Source: an uncultured Flavobacteriaceae bacterium (GTDB taxonomy: Bacteria; Bacteroidota; Bacteroidia; Flavobacteriales; Flavobacteriaceae). From it: a DNA stretch of 64,000 nucleotides. The stretch lies in the NCBI GenBank assembly GCA_947504035.1, contig CANNGA010000002.1:248001-312000 (forward strand). Direction: 5' to 3'. Shown here piece by piece: positions 18,632-25,768 of this stretch (the stretch's first letter is position 1; the number at the start of each line of letters is the position of its first letter). The position numbers were made by a program, and so were the translations under genes. A model generated the notes under the pieces. The model did not search any database. It worked only from the letters and a program-made list of their open reading frames with translations, and had not been told where the DNA came from.

Positions 18632-18853
18632 TTAGTATAGATGTCCTGCAAGTTGTTTGCGCGCATCGTGCATGTACGACCAAAATTGCTTCTCGTCTAT
18701 TTTTAAGACTTTGCAAATGGCTTTGGTACTGTAATTATGAATCGTTTTAAGAATAAAAACTTCACGTTGCAATTTTGGAATTGCTTTTAAAGTTTCGAAT
18801 ACTAAAATTTGATTCATCTCGGTGCTAGCATTTTGGTTTAGTGTAACATTCAT
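18632..18853 (-). CDS. Mini-sigma4 protein, copy 4
   Basis: 73 residues, identical to copy 3 except for the final residue (Tyr instead of His). Its promoter region is also nearly identical to that of copy 3. Confidence 0.82.
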   Translation of the reverse strand: MNVTLNQNASTEMNQILVFETLKAIPKLQREVFILKTIHNYSTKAICKVLKIDEKQFWSYMHDARKQLAGHLY

Positions 18854-18938
18854 AAGGTAATGGTTTAGTTATACTATTCTCTACAAATTTAAGTTTTGTT
18901 TAACTTATAGTACCTATAAATAGTGCTCTAAAAAGTAT

Positions 18939-18964
18939 GATTTCATGAAATCGAACAAAGTTAT
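18939..18964 (-). promoter_or_regulatory. Palindromic motif upstream of mini-sigma4 copy 4
   Basis: GATTTCATGAAATC plus GAACAAAGTTAT, 86 bp upstream of the start codon. Confidence 0.7.
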
Positions 18965-19059
18965 GACGCTTCTTATCGTGCTTGTTTCGTTTGGTGTATC
19001 ATTAAAATTTTAAAATAGAGAATACAGCGTTAATGTACAGGTGTTAAAAGGATTAAATT

Positions 19060-19212
19060 ATGATTAGTAAACCGTTTTTGTAATATTAACAGCTTGTGTG
19101 TTAAGAGTGCTAAAGTGTAAAAAATAAACATCGTTACAAGAGGGAATACAACATATTCTGTAGAGACGCTAATTAAGGTAACGTTAAACAAAAAAGGTGT
19201 TTTTAGAGCAAA
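19060..19212 (+). pseudogene. PAS-AraC gene remnant in spacer 4
   Basis: ATGATTAGTA start-like sequence, then CTGTAGAGACGCTAATTAAGG and TAACGTTAAACAAAAAAG (to 19196), then TTTTAGAGCAAA. Same order and spacing as in spacer 3; not translatable. Confidence 0.65.
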
Positions 19213-19302
19213 TACGATTTAAGAGGGGAAACCATACTGTAATCTTACCTGTTACTTAAGAACAGATAAGGCTAGTATTGGTTAGTACACAAAATCTATT
19301 GG

Positions 19303-19524
19303 TTAGTATAGATGTCCTGCAAGTTGTTTGCGCGCATCGTGCATGTACGACCAAAATTGCTTCTCGTCTATTTTTAAGACTTTGCAAATGGCTTTGGTAC
19401 TGTAATTATGAATCGTTTTAAGAATAAAAACTTCGCGTTGCAATTTTGGAATTGCTTTTAAAGTTTCAAGTACTAAAAGTTGATTCATTTCAGCGCTAGC
19501 ATTTTGGTTTAGTGTAACATTCAT
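19303..19524 (-). CDS. Mini-sigma4 protein, copy 5
   Basis: 73 residues. It combines the copy 3-4 style N-terminus (MNVTLNQNAS) with A11 and L19 as in copies 1-2, plus a private I16L change. The DNA-binding half is again unchanged. The mosaic pattern hints at recombination between units. Confidence 0.82.
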   Translation of the reverse strand: MNVTLNQNASAEMNQLLVLETLKAIPKLQREVFILKTIHNYSTKAICKVLKIDEKQFWSYMHDARKQLAGHLY

Positions 19525-19609
19525 AAGGGAATGGTTTAGTTATACTATTCTCTACAAACTTAAGTTTTGTTTAACTTATAGCACCTACAAATAGCACTCT
19601 AAAAAGTAT

Positions 19610-19635
19610 GATTTCATGAAATCGAACAAAGTTAT
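19610..19635 (-). promoter_or_regulatory. Palindromic motif upstream of mini-sigma4 copy 5
   Basis: GATTTCATGAAATC plus GAACAAAGTTAT, 86 bp upstream of the start codon. Confidence 0.7.
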
Positions 19636-19730
19636 GACGCTTCTTATCGTGCTTGTTTCGTTTGGTGTATCATTAAAGTTTCAAAACAGAGAATATAGTT
19701 TTAATGTGCATATAATCATAGGGTTAATCT

Positions 19731-19870
19731 ATGATTGATAAACCGTTTTTTATAATATTAAGAGCTTGCGTATTAGGAGTACTAAAGCGTAAAAAATAAA
19801 CGTTATTACAAGAGGGAAATACAGCGTATTCTATAGGAGTGCTAATTAAGGCAACGTTAAACAAAATACA
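19731..19870 (+). pseudogene. PAS-AraC gene remnant in spacer 5
   Basis: ATGATTGATA at 19731 and TAGGAGTGCTAATTAAGG with CAACGTTAAACAAAA (to about 19867). The third match block (TTTTTAGAGC) and the hairpin are missing here, so this spacer lost more of its 3' part. Confidence 0.6.
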
Positions 19871-19984
19871 TTTTTAAAATCACTATTGTTTTTAATATAT
19901 GTTATATCGTAACTATAGTGTTATAAGACGACTGCTTTAGAAAACATAAAAAAAACAAGAGGTAAATAACTGAAAAATAGCGCG

Positions 19985-20206
19985 TTAATGTAGGGTATTG
20001 GCTAGTTGTTGGCGCGCATCATGCATATACGTCCAAAATTGTGTGTCATCTATTTTTAAAACTTTGCAAATGGTTTTGGTGCTGTAATTATGAATCGTTC
20101 TAAGTACAAAAACCTCGCGTTGTAATTTGGGGATTGTTTTTAAAGTTTCAAGTACTAAGTTCTGGTTCGTCTCGGGGCTAGTGTTTTGATTTCGTGTGAC
20201 ATTCAT
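19985..20206 (-). CDS. Mini-sigma4 protein, copy 6 (divergent from PAS-AraC gene)
   Basis: 73 residues, clearly diverged from copies 1-5 (for example T44 for A, DDTQFWTYMHDARQQLANTLH at the end) but with the same fold and length. It forms a divergent pair with the intact PAS-AraC gene starting 147 bp away, which I take as the ancestral arrangement of the array. The palindrome between them could serve both genes. Confidence 0.82.
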   Translation of the reverse strand: MNVTRNQNTSPETNQNLVLETLKTIPKLQREVFVLRTIHNYSTKTICKVLKIDDTQFWTYMHDARQQLANTLH

Positions 20207-20293
20207 AAGGCCGTTAGTTTCGTTATACAGCGTTTTTACAAACTTAAGTTTTGTTTAACCTTTGGAGGGTAAACATTCCACTTAAAAAGGTAT

Positions 20294-20319
20294 GATTTCA
20301 AGAAATCGGACAAACTTAT
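20294..20319. promoter_or_regulatory. Palindromic motif in the mini-sigma4 copy 6 / PAS-AraC divergent region
   Basis: GATTTCAAGAAATC followed by GGACAAACTTAT, 88 bp upstream of mini-sigma4 copy 6 and 59 bp upstream of the PAS-AraC ATG. Being shared, it is the natural candidate for autoregulation by the PAS-AraC protein. Confidence 0.65.
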
Positions 20320-20352
20320 ACAACCTTTCAATTAATTCATTAAATTTGTGAT

Positions 20353-21096
20353 ATGATAGATACTATTAAAGCCGACATTTCGGTTGTAATCACAGATAGT
20401 CAAAGGATTATCATTTGGGTGAATGAACAGTTTAGCAAGATGACAGGCTATTCATTAGAAGAAGTTAGAGGGAAAAAACCTGCCTTATTACAGGGGAAAA
20501 ATACAGAACGACCTGCAGTTGCGAGAATTAAGGAAGCGTTAAACAAAAAAGTGCATTTTCATGATCGTATTACGAATTATCGTAAAAATGGTGAAGAGTA
20601 TACGTGCGCATTAACAATACATCCTATTTTCGATTTAGATGGAAGTTTATCAAATTTTGTAGCTTTTGAGGTTGATAACAATTTTGTAAACCCAGATAAA
20701 GAGCCTTTAATGCGTCTTTCGCAAGCTCAAAAGAAAACGTACTTAACAGATACTGAAGAATTGACGATGTATTTTAAGCTTTTAGATCTTTTTAGAGCAA
20801 AAAAATTATATTTAGATGCCAATCTTAGTCAGCAAAAGGTTGCCGATTTAATGGAGACTAATGTTAAATACTTGTCCTTGGTGATTAATAACCAGACTGA
20901 AAAAAACTTTAAATACTTTGTAAATCAATTTAGAGTACAGGCCTTTGAAAACTTATTGTCTTCTAAGGCCATGCCTAATTACACGCTTTTCAGTATTGGT
21001 GAACAGTGTGGTTTTAAAAATAAATCTACGTTTTACAGTGTGATTTTAACCCATACTGGTAAAACGCCAAAAGAAATTGCTGCGACGTATTATTAA
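20353..21096 (+). CDS. PAS domain + AraC-type HTH transcriptional regulator
   Basis: A 247-residue cytoplasmic regulator. Residues 5-110 form a PAS domain (VVITDSQRIIIWVNEQFSKMTGYSLEEVRG...YRKNGEEY...HPIFDLDGSLSNFVAFEVD). Its GKKPALLQGKNTE segment aligns with the LOV signature GxNCRFLQG, but the flavin-reactive Cys is replaced by Pro, so it is a LOV-like domain without photochemistry. Residues 130-247 hold a two-helix-turn-helix AraC domain (LSQQKVADLMETNVKYLSLVIN and FSIGEQCGFKNKSTFYSVILTHTGKTPKE). It is flanked on both sides by mini-sigma4 genes and is the only intact one of its kind here. Confidence 0.87.
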   Translation: MIDTIKADISVVITDSQRIIIWVNEQFSKMTGYSLEEVRGKKPALLQGKNTERPAVARIKEALNKKVHFHDRITNYRKNGEEYTCALTIHPIFDLDGSLSNFVAFEVDNNFVNPDKEPLMRLSQAQKKTYLTDTEELTMYFKLLDLFRAKKLYLDANLSQQKVADLMETNVKYLSLVINNQTEKNFKYFVNQFRVQAFENLLSSKAMPNYTLFSIGEQCGFKNKSTFYSVILTHTGKTPKEIAATYY

Positions 21097-21133
21097 CGCA
21101 TTCTTTTTTAGAACCCTTTCTTAACACGAAGAC

Positions 21134-21355
21134 TTAATGTCCAAATAAATGTTGGCGTGCATGGTACATGCATGCCCAAAATAATTTTTCATTAATTTTT
21201 AAGATTGTACAAATATCTTTTGTACTCTTATTGTAAATGGTTTTAAGTATAAATACTTCACGTTGCAGTCTAGGAATGGTTTTTAAAGTTTCTAGTAAGA
21301 CACTTTTTTTCATTTCAATATTTGTTGTGTCGCTTAAAGTACTAGTACTAGGCAT
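21134..21355 (-). CDS. Mini-sigma4 protein, copy 7 (diverged, outside the array)
   Basis: 73 residues, the most distant family member: the N-terminal tail is unrelated (MPSTSTLSDTTNIEMKKS) but TLKTIPRLQREVFILKTIYNKSTKDICTILKINEKLFWACMYHAR keeps every core position of region 4. It converges with the PAS-AraC gene (37 bp between stops) and retains the upstream palindrome, so it is an older duplicate under the same control. Confidence 0.75.
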   Translation of the reverse strand: MPSTSTLSDTTNIEMKKSVLLETLKTIPRLQREVFILKTIYNKSTKDICTILKINEKLFWACMYHARQHLFGH

Positions 21356-21442
21356 AAGAAAATTATTTAAGGGATATTAACTGACACAAAACTACTTTTA
21401 CTTATTCTTATAACAGTAAGATTTTTTTCCCAAATAAGTACA

Positions 21443-21463
21443 GTTTCATGAAATCGGACAAAT
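21443..21463 (-). promoter_or_regulatory. Palindromic motif upstream of mini-sigma4 copy 7
   Basis: GTTTCATGAAATCGGACAAA, 88 bp upstream of the start codon. Everything else in this upstream region has diverged from the array, so survival of the motif at the same distance points to function. Confidence 0.7.
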
Positions 21464-21976
21464 TCGCGTCATGTTGCATAGACATTTCTAGGGTATAATT
21501 ACGCCATAGTTTACAGAGTAATTCGCTTAAAATAAGATGGATGTAACTAAATGGTGTGTGTTCTAAATATGCTTCTTCAAGCATACAAATACCTGTACTA
21601 TAAAGTCTAAATGAGGTTAAAAAGTAGGTTTTAGAATATTTTATACCATTTAAGAGACTGCTACATGGTGTTTTTCTCAAATACTGTTCTGTTTTTAAGC
21701 TTTTATACCTCAAAATAACGCTTTCATACCCTTAAAACCTGAATTGCTGTCTCTTTTTTATTTAACAAGAAAAAGAACATGTATTTTTAGCATAATAAAC
21801 ATTGTATAGCAGTCTATTTCATACACTAACATTTATTGAAGCTATCCTAATAGCGATTAAAATGCTAGTATGTGCTATTTATAACATTATAGATGACGTG
21901 TTATAGTCTGTTAAAACGTATAGAAACTAACCAAAAATGCCGAAACAAATAAGTAGGCGCGTATAAAAGCAAAAAA
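21464..21976. other. Gene-free spacer before tyrosinase gene
   Basis: About 510 bp without a convincing gene. A 101-codon minus-strand frame crosses part of it but overlaps the conserved palindrome and resembles nothing known. It must hold the tyrosinase promoter. Confidence 0.45.
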
Positions 21977-23467
21977 ATGGGAACACAACAAGCAGTAGCG
22001 GTACCAACTTGGTATGATGATATAAGATATTTATTTACAGCGGGCGACATCGCATGTATGAAAAATCATGGCTATGACCTCAGTGATTATAGTACTGTAA
22101 AAAATGGTTCAGGAAGTATATATGGACAAGTTTCTGGTGGAATGATGCCAAAAGGAGGGCCTGCATGGTCTGCAGAAAAAGTAACTACGTTTTACAATTG
22201 GATGAACACGGGGTATACTAAAGGCCCTAGAGCGACAACGTCTAAACGTTTAAAAACATTTGCAGAAACGGCACCTACAGCAACACGTATACGAAAAGAA
22301 GTCACAACACTTAGTCCAAAAGAGGTTAAAACACTTCAAAAGGCATTTGCGGGTATTATGGCTAAACCCATAGACGATCCCGATAGCTTTTATGCACTAG
22401 CAGGGTGGCATGGTTTCCCTAAACCTAATTGTATGCATCATACCCCTGGTTATAATCCTTGGCATCGTATATACATGTGGCGTTTTGAAAATGCATTGCG
22501 TACTATAGAAGGTTGTAGTGATGTGGTATTACCGTATTGGGATTTTAGCCAAGAAGAATTACCCGCTGTTTTTGATACGGCTCCTCTTAATGCATATACG
22601 CTTCCAGTAGACACCACGTATAATGGTACAACGTATAAGAAGGGAATGACTACCGAACGGTATTCAGCGAAAACCATAGCTTCAAAAATGGAAGGCTATG
22701 ATACTATTGGTTGTTTTGATAGGGCTTCTAAAGAAACCGATTGGGAAGATTACCACGGTTTATTGGGCGGCACAACTAATGATACTACGTTTCATGGACA
22801 TGATACAGGACACTTATCTATTGGTCCTACAATGGCAAATCAAGATATTTCAGCTTTCGATCCTATTTTTTGGTTCTATCATTGTAACCTAGACCGCTTG
22901 TATTGGGAGTGGCAAAAGACGATGAAAGCAACAACATCTACTTCTATTTTAACAACCATACAAACACAGGCCAGTCGTAATATTTTTACAGTTCCAGCTT
23001 ATGAAGAATTGCCACCTTTTGATAAGAATTCACCTTTTTCTGTAGATTCTGAAAACAACTTAGATGTGGCTTACACAAGTACTTCTCAATCCGTTAAAAC
23101 TATGAGGCTTAAAACTAAAGGCACATCTTCTGCTAAAGAAAAGTTTACTGTACATACAGAAATGGTAAATGTGCGTGTAAAAGGAGTCAATCGGTTAAAA
23201 ATACCAGGGAGTTTCGATATACATCTTCAAAAAGACGGGGTTACGATAGCTACTCGCGGATTTTTTCAGCCCAATGATGTTGAAAAGTGCGCAAACTGTG
23301 TAGAAAATGCTATTGTACATTTTGATTTTAAATTACCTGTAGAAGCCATAGCTCATGGAACATTGAGTATTTCTGTAGTGCCACTAAGCACGCCAGAAAC
23401 AGACTTTCCACTTAGCAAGCTAGGACACCCTACAATAAATGTACGTTTATTATTAAGCAACCATTAA
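21977..23467 (+). CDS. Tyrosinase-family copper oxidase
   Basis: A 496-residue type-3 copper protein; such enzymes hydroxylate or oxidise phenols to quinones. CuA ligands: H145 (GWHG), H154/H155 (CMHHTP) and H163 (PWHR). CuB ligands: H275 and H279 (HGHDTGH) and H302 in DPIFWFYHCNLDRLYWEW. PYWDFS between the sites is also typical. An extra N-terminal region (1-105) has a DIRYLFTAGDIACM segment and a W-x5-TTFYNW block of unknown role. The C-terminal 150 residues are beta-rich, as in plant and bacterial long tyrosinases. No signal peptide is visible, although its neighbour is a lipoprotein. First gene of a four-gene plus-strand group. Confidence 0.88.
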   Translation: MGTQQAVAVPTWYDDIRYLFTAGDIACMKNHGYDLSDYSTVKNGSGSIYGQVSGGMMPKGGPAWSAEKVTTFYNWMNTGYTKGPRATTSKRLKTFAETAPTATRIRKEVTTLSPKEVKTLQKAFAGIMAKPIDDPDSFYALAGWHGFPKPNCMHHTPGYNPWHRIYMWRFENALRTIEGCSDVVLPYWDFSQEELPAVFDTAPLNAYTLPVDTTYNGTTYKKGMTTERYSAKTIASKMEGYDTIGCFDRASKETDWEDYHGLLGGTTNDTTFHGHDTGHLSIGPTMANQDISAFDPIFWFYHCNLDRLYWEWQKTMKATTSTSILTTIQTQASRNIFTVPAYEELPPFDKNSPFSVDSENNLDVAYTSTSQSVKTMRLKTKGTSSAKEKFTVHTEMVNVRVKGVNRLKIPGSFDIHLQKDGVTIATRGFFQPNDVEKCANCVENAIVHFDFKLPVEAIAHGTLSISVVPLSTPETDFPLSKLGHPTINVRLLLSNH

Positions 23468-23525
23468 ATCTAATTTTAATCCGAATTATGCGATAGAACA
23501 TTGTCGTGAAGCTTTGAGATACCAT

Positions 23526-23601
23526 AAATACTGACTTTTTCTTGATTTTAGCATAGCATCGCTATGGTTAAATTGAAAAAAGTAGTGTAGCGCCAGTATT
23601 T
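23526..23601. repeat. Long imperfect inverted repeat between tyrosinase and lipoprotein genes
   Basis: AAATACTGAC (23526-23535) pairs with GCCAGTATTT (23592-23601) with one mismatch, and inside it CTTTTTCTTGATTT...GCATAGC pairs imperfectly with GCTATG...AAATTGAAAAAAG around an ATC loop at 23558-23560. The arms total about 35 bp each. It lacks a terminal T-run, so it may be an mRNA-stability or attenuation hairpin rather than a terminator. Confidence 0.55.
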
Positions 23602-23669
23602 GCAGTAGCTTAAAAGTGTAATAGATGTGCTATCACATAAAGCGGGTTTAACGTATTAAACTATACTTT

Positions 23670-25271
23670 ATGAGATTAATTACACCTTGTTTTCGCATGG
23701 GAAACGCATTAAAAATTATTGTATTAAGTAGCGTTCTGCTCACGTTGTCTTGCGATAAAAAACAGCATTATGTGGCGCTTAAAGCTCCTGCTGTATTTTC
23801 ACCAAATATACCTGTAGATGTAGATCCTGCTTTGCAAAATACATTGAAAGCTGCCGGAGCTATTTACCAATTGAATACCGCTTATAATATTTACAGTTGG
23901 CAAGCACTTATTGCCATTAACTGGCCATTAGACAGTAGTGGTGTGGCCCTTAAAAATTTCACAGATAAAGGCACACCTACTTGGTTAACATGGAAGGAGG
24001 CTTTTCAAGTGTACCGTGCCGATGGTAAAGTACCTGCCGCATGGGATAGCCCAAGAACCGCTAATGGTTTGGGATTAAAAGCTGCTGTACTGAATGATCA
24101 TGATTCCAGAATTATATTAAGCGACAAAACACCAACACATACAGGACATTCTAATATTGCTGACGAAACCGATCAGGCTTTTGCAGGAAAGTTGTTTGAT
24201 CAAAATGGAGAAGTTGTGGTGTATGAAGTATTGATGAATAAGGAAGAGTTCGACTATATCGTGGAGCAGAAGCTGTATAATATAAATGGGCAATTAGAGT
24301 TTGCTAAAACGCATACCGAAGCAAATTTCCCAAAAGGGGATTATACAAAAGGAACGCTTGGTGCTACAGAAATTAAACTGGCGTGGCGGATTTTAAAGGA
24401 TAATACACCGCACCAAGACCGTTATCTTGTAGATGAAGGTTACATTATTGATGAAAAGACGAAAACACCTAAAAAAGTACGTTTAGGTTTAATAGGATTT
24501 CATATCAGTCAAAAAACACCAACAGGAAAGCAATGGGTTTGGTCTACGTTTGAGCATATCGATAATTTAGATCAAAATGTTATTGAAAAGGACGGAAAAA
24601 CCACAGTAATTCATCCTACGCTTACTAATCCTGATTGTGAGATATGTCCTGTAAATGTAGATGTAAGCAATAATGCTAATACTTATGCATTTCATAAAAC
24701 AAAACATGCCGACTATTGGAAAGTTACTGGCGATGCTCTAAAGTATTATACAGATGATACTTTAATGAAAACCCAAGCCAAGCGTATGGTGGATATTCCA
24801 GTGCGCGTAAAACGTGTCAATACTATGATGCAAAACTATTTTAAACAAGAAGGTAGTGTATGGCAGTATTACCAATTAATCGATACGCAGTATCCTTTAA
24901 ATCAAGATGCCGCACCGAGTATAAGCACACCCACAGCATATCATATCCCTGGAAGTGTGGTTAATAAGCCTGGAGGTGATCCTAATTTAGCATTTTTAAC
25001 CAATATCACTATGGAAACCTTTTTCCAAAAGGGCAACCAAATTGCAGGCCTTATGGAAAATTCGAATTCCGATATTACAATTTTTGGAACAGAAAGCTGT
25101 ATAGGGTGCCATTCCAGTGCGTTTATGTATAATTCTTATACCTTAAAGAAAGGAAAAGAGAAAGCAACTTTAGGCGCTGGCAGCCAATTGTCTGGAGACT
25201 TTAGTTGGTTATTGAAGAAAGCGACTTGGGATAAAGATTTACCGAAGCCAGCACCAACCGCAACGCATTAA
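23670..25271 (+). CDS. Lipoprotein with a CxxCH haem-binding motif
   Basis: A 533-residue exported protein. The lipobox LLTLSC puts the lipidated Cys at residue 28; an internal ATG at codon 10 (MGNALKIIVLSS) may be the true start. The body has conserved-looking Trp/Pro-rich segments (YNIYSWQALIAINWP, TPTWLTWKEAFQVYR) and near residue 475 a single c-type haem motif CIGCHS. A C-P-V pair (CEICPV) lies near 330. It follows the tyrosinase and may take electrons from, or supply copper or electrons to, the oxidase; this is inferred from position only. I do not recognise a named family. Confidence 0.75.
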   Translation: MRLITPCFRMGNALKIIVLSSVLLTLSCDKKQHYVALKAPAVFSPNIPVDVDPALQNTLKAAGAIYQLNTAYNIYSWQALIAINWPLDSSGVALKNFTDKGTPTWLTWKEAFQVYRADGKVPAAWDSPRTANGLGLKAAVLNDHDSRIILSDKTPTHTGHSNIADETDQAFAGKLFDQNGEVVVYEVLMNKEEFDYIVEQKLYNINGQLEFAKTHTEANFPKGDYTKGTLGATEIKLAWRILKDNTPHQDRYLVDEGYIIDEKTKTPKKVRLGLIGFHISQKTPTGKQWVWSTFEHIDNLDQNVIEKDGKTTVIHPTLTNPDCEICPVNVDVSNNANTYAFHKTKHADYWKVTGDALKYYTDDTLMKTQAKRMVDIPVRVKRVNTMMQNYFKQEGSVWQYYQLIDTQYPLNQDAAPSISTPTAYHIPGSVVNKPGGDPNLAFLTNITMETFFQKGNQIAGLMENSNSDITIFGTESCIGCHSSAFMYNSYTLKKGKEKATLGAGSQLSGDFSWLLKKATWDKDLPKPAPTATH

Positions 25272-25297
25272 TCCTTATTTACTAAAAACCACTTCAG

Positions 25298-25768
25298 ATG
25301 GAAAACTCAAAACATACATCATGCGCTTGCGGTACGTCACAACCGCTAAAAAAAGATCCTGCAACGCGCAGTAAAAAAATGAGTGTTCTAAATATAATTA
25401 CTGCGGTGGTTGTTTTTCTTTTTCCTAAATGTCCATTTTGTTGGGCGACCTATGCCTCGCTCTTTAGTTTTGTAGGATTAGATGTGTTAACGTACAATTC
25501 AAATTGGATTTACAGTGTTTTTGCAGTGTTTCTAATAGTAAGTTTTATAAGCTTACGAAAACATTATTTAAATAAATCCTGGGGAAGCCTTATTATTTAC
25601 AGCATAGCAATAGTCATTTTAGTGCTAACGTATTATTTTAAACTGAATCAAACATGGTGGCTTTATATTGTCCTTACCTTAATAGCATTGAGTAATCTTT
25701 CTAAACGCTATGTACATAAACTTAGGGCATTATTTAAACGCCCATTTTTAATAACACCTAAAATTTAA
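25298..25768 (+). CDS. Cys-rich four-helix membrane protein (MerC-like)
   Basis: A 156-residue inner-membrane protein. The cytoplasmic N-terminus has CACGTS, and the first helix contains KCPFCWATYASLF, a C-x-x-C pair placed as in MerC/metal-uptake proteins. About four hydrophobic segments follow (28-48, 60-80, 90-110, 115-132). The Cys pairs suggest binding of a soft metal such as copper, which would suit a tyrosinase operon; this is inference. It is 26 bp after the lipoprotein gene, and its stop shares a base with the next start (TAATG). Confidence 0.65.
   Translation: MENSKHTSCACGTSQPLKKDPATRSKKMSVLNIITAVVVFLFPKCPFCWATYASLFSFVGLDVLTYNSNWIYSVFAVFLIVSFISLRKHYLNKSWGSLIIYSIAIVILVLTYYFKLNQTWWLYIVLTLIALSNLSKRYVHKLRALFKRPFLITPKI

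Larger units (their letters stand above)
16551..20319. repeat. Tandem array of six ~672-bp units, each with a mini-sigma4 gene
   Basis: The unit is repeated with start-to-start distances of 674, 672, 674, 671 and 682 bp. Each holds, left to right: a hairpin (CCTTACCTGTT...AACAGATAAGG type at 16551, 17224, 17898, 18572 and 19243; absent in unit six), a minus-strand 73-codon gene, a TAAGTTTG-like -7 box, a GATTTCATGAAATC-type palindrome, and a spacer with remnants of a plus-strand PAS-AraC gene. Units 1-2 and units 3-5 form two closely similar subgroups; unit 6 is the most diverged. No transposase, integrase or terminal inverted repeat is present, so segmental duplication is the simplest origin. 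Confidence 0.92.

Noticed and set aside
16551-20319. CRISPR-like or transposon array
   Set aside because: The repeat unit is ~672 bp and encodes proteins; no short direct repeats with unique spacers, no cas genes, no transposase and no terminal inverted repeats are present.
20341-20348. TAAATTTG as promoter -7 box of the PAS-AraC gene
   Set aside because: It lies only 4 bp before the ATG and no TTTG occurs at the -33 spacing, so chance is more likely.
21408-21713. 101-codon minus-strand open frame
   Set aside because: It overlaps the conserved palindrome upstream of mini-sigma4 copy 7, has no recognisable domain and no relatives within the repeat family.
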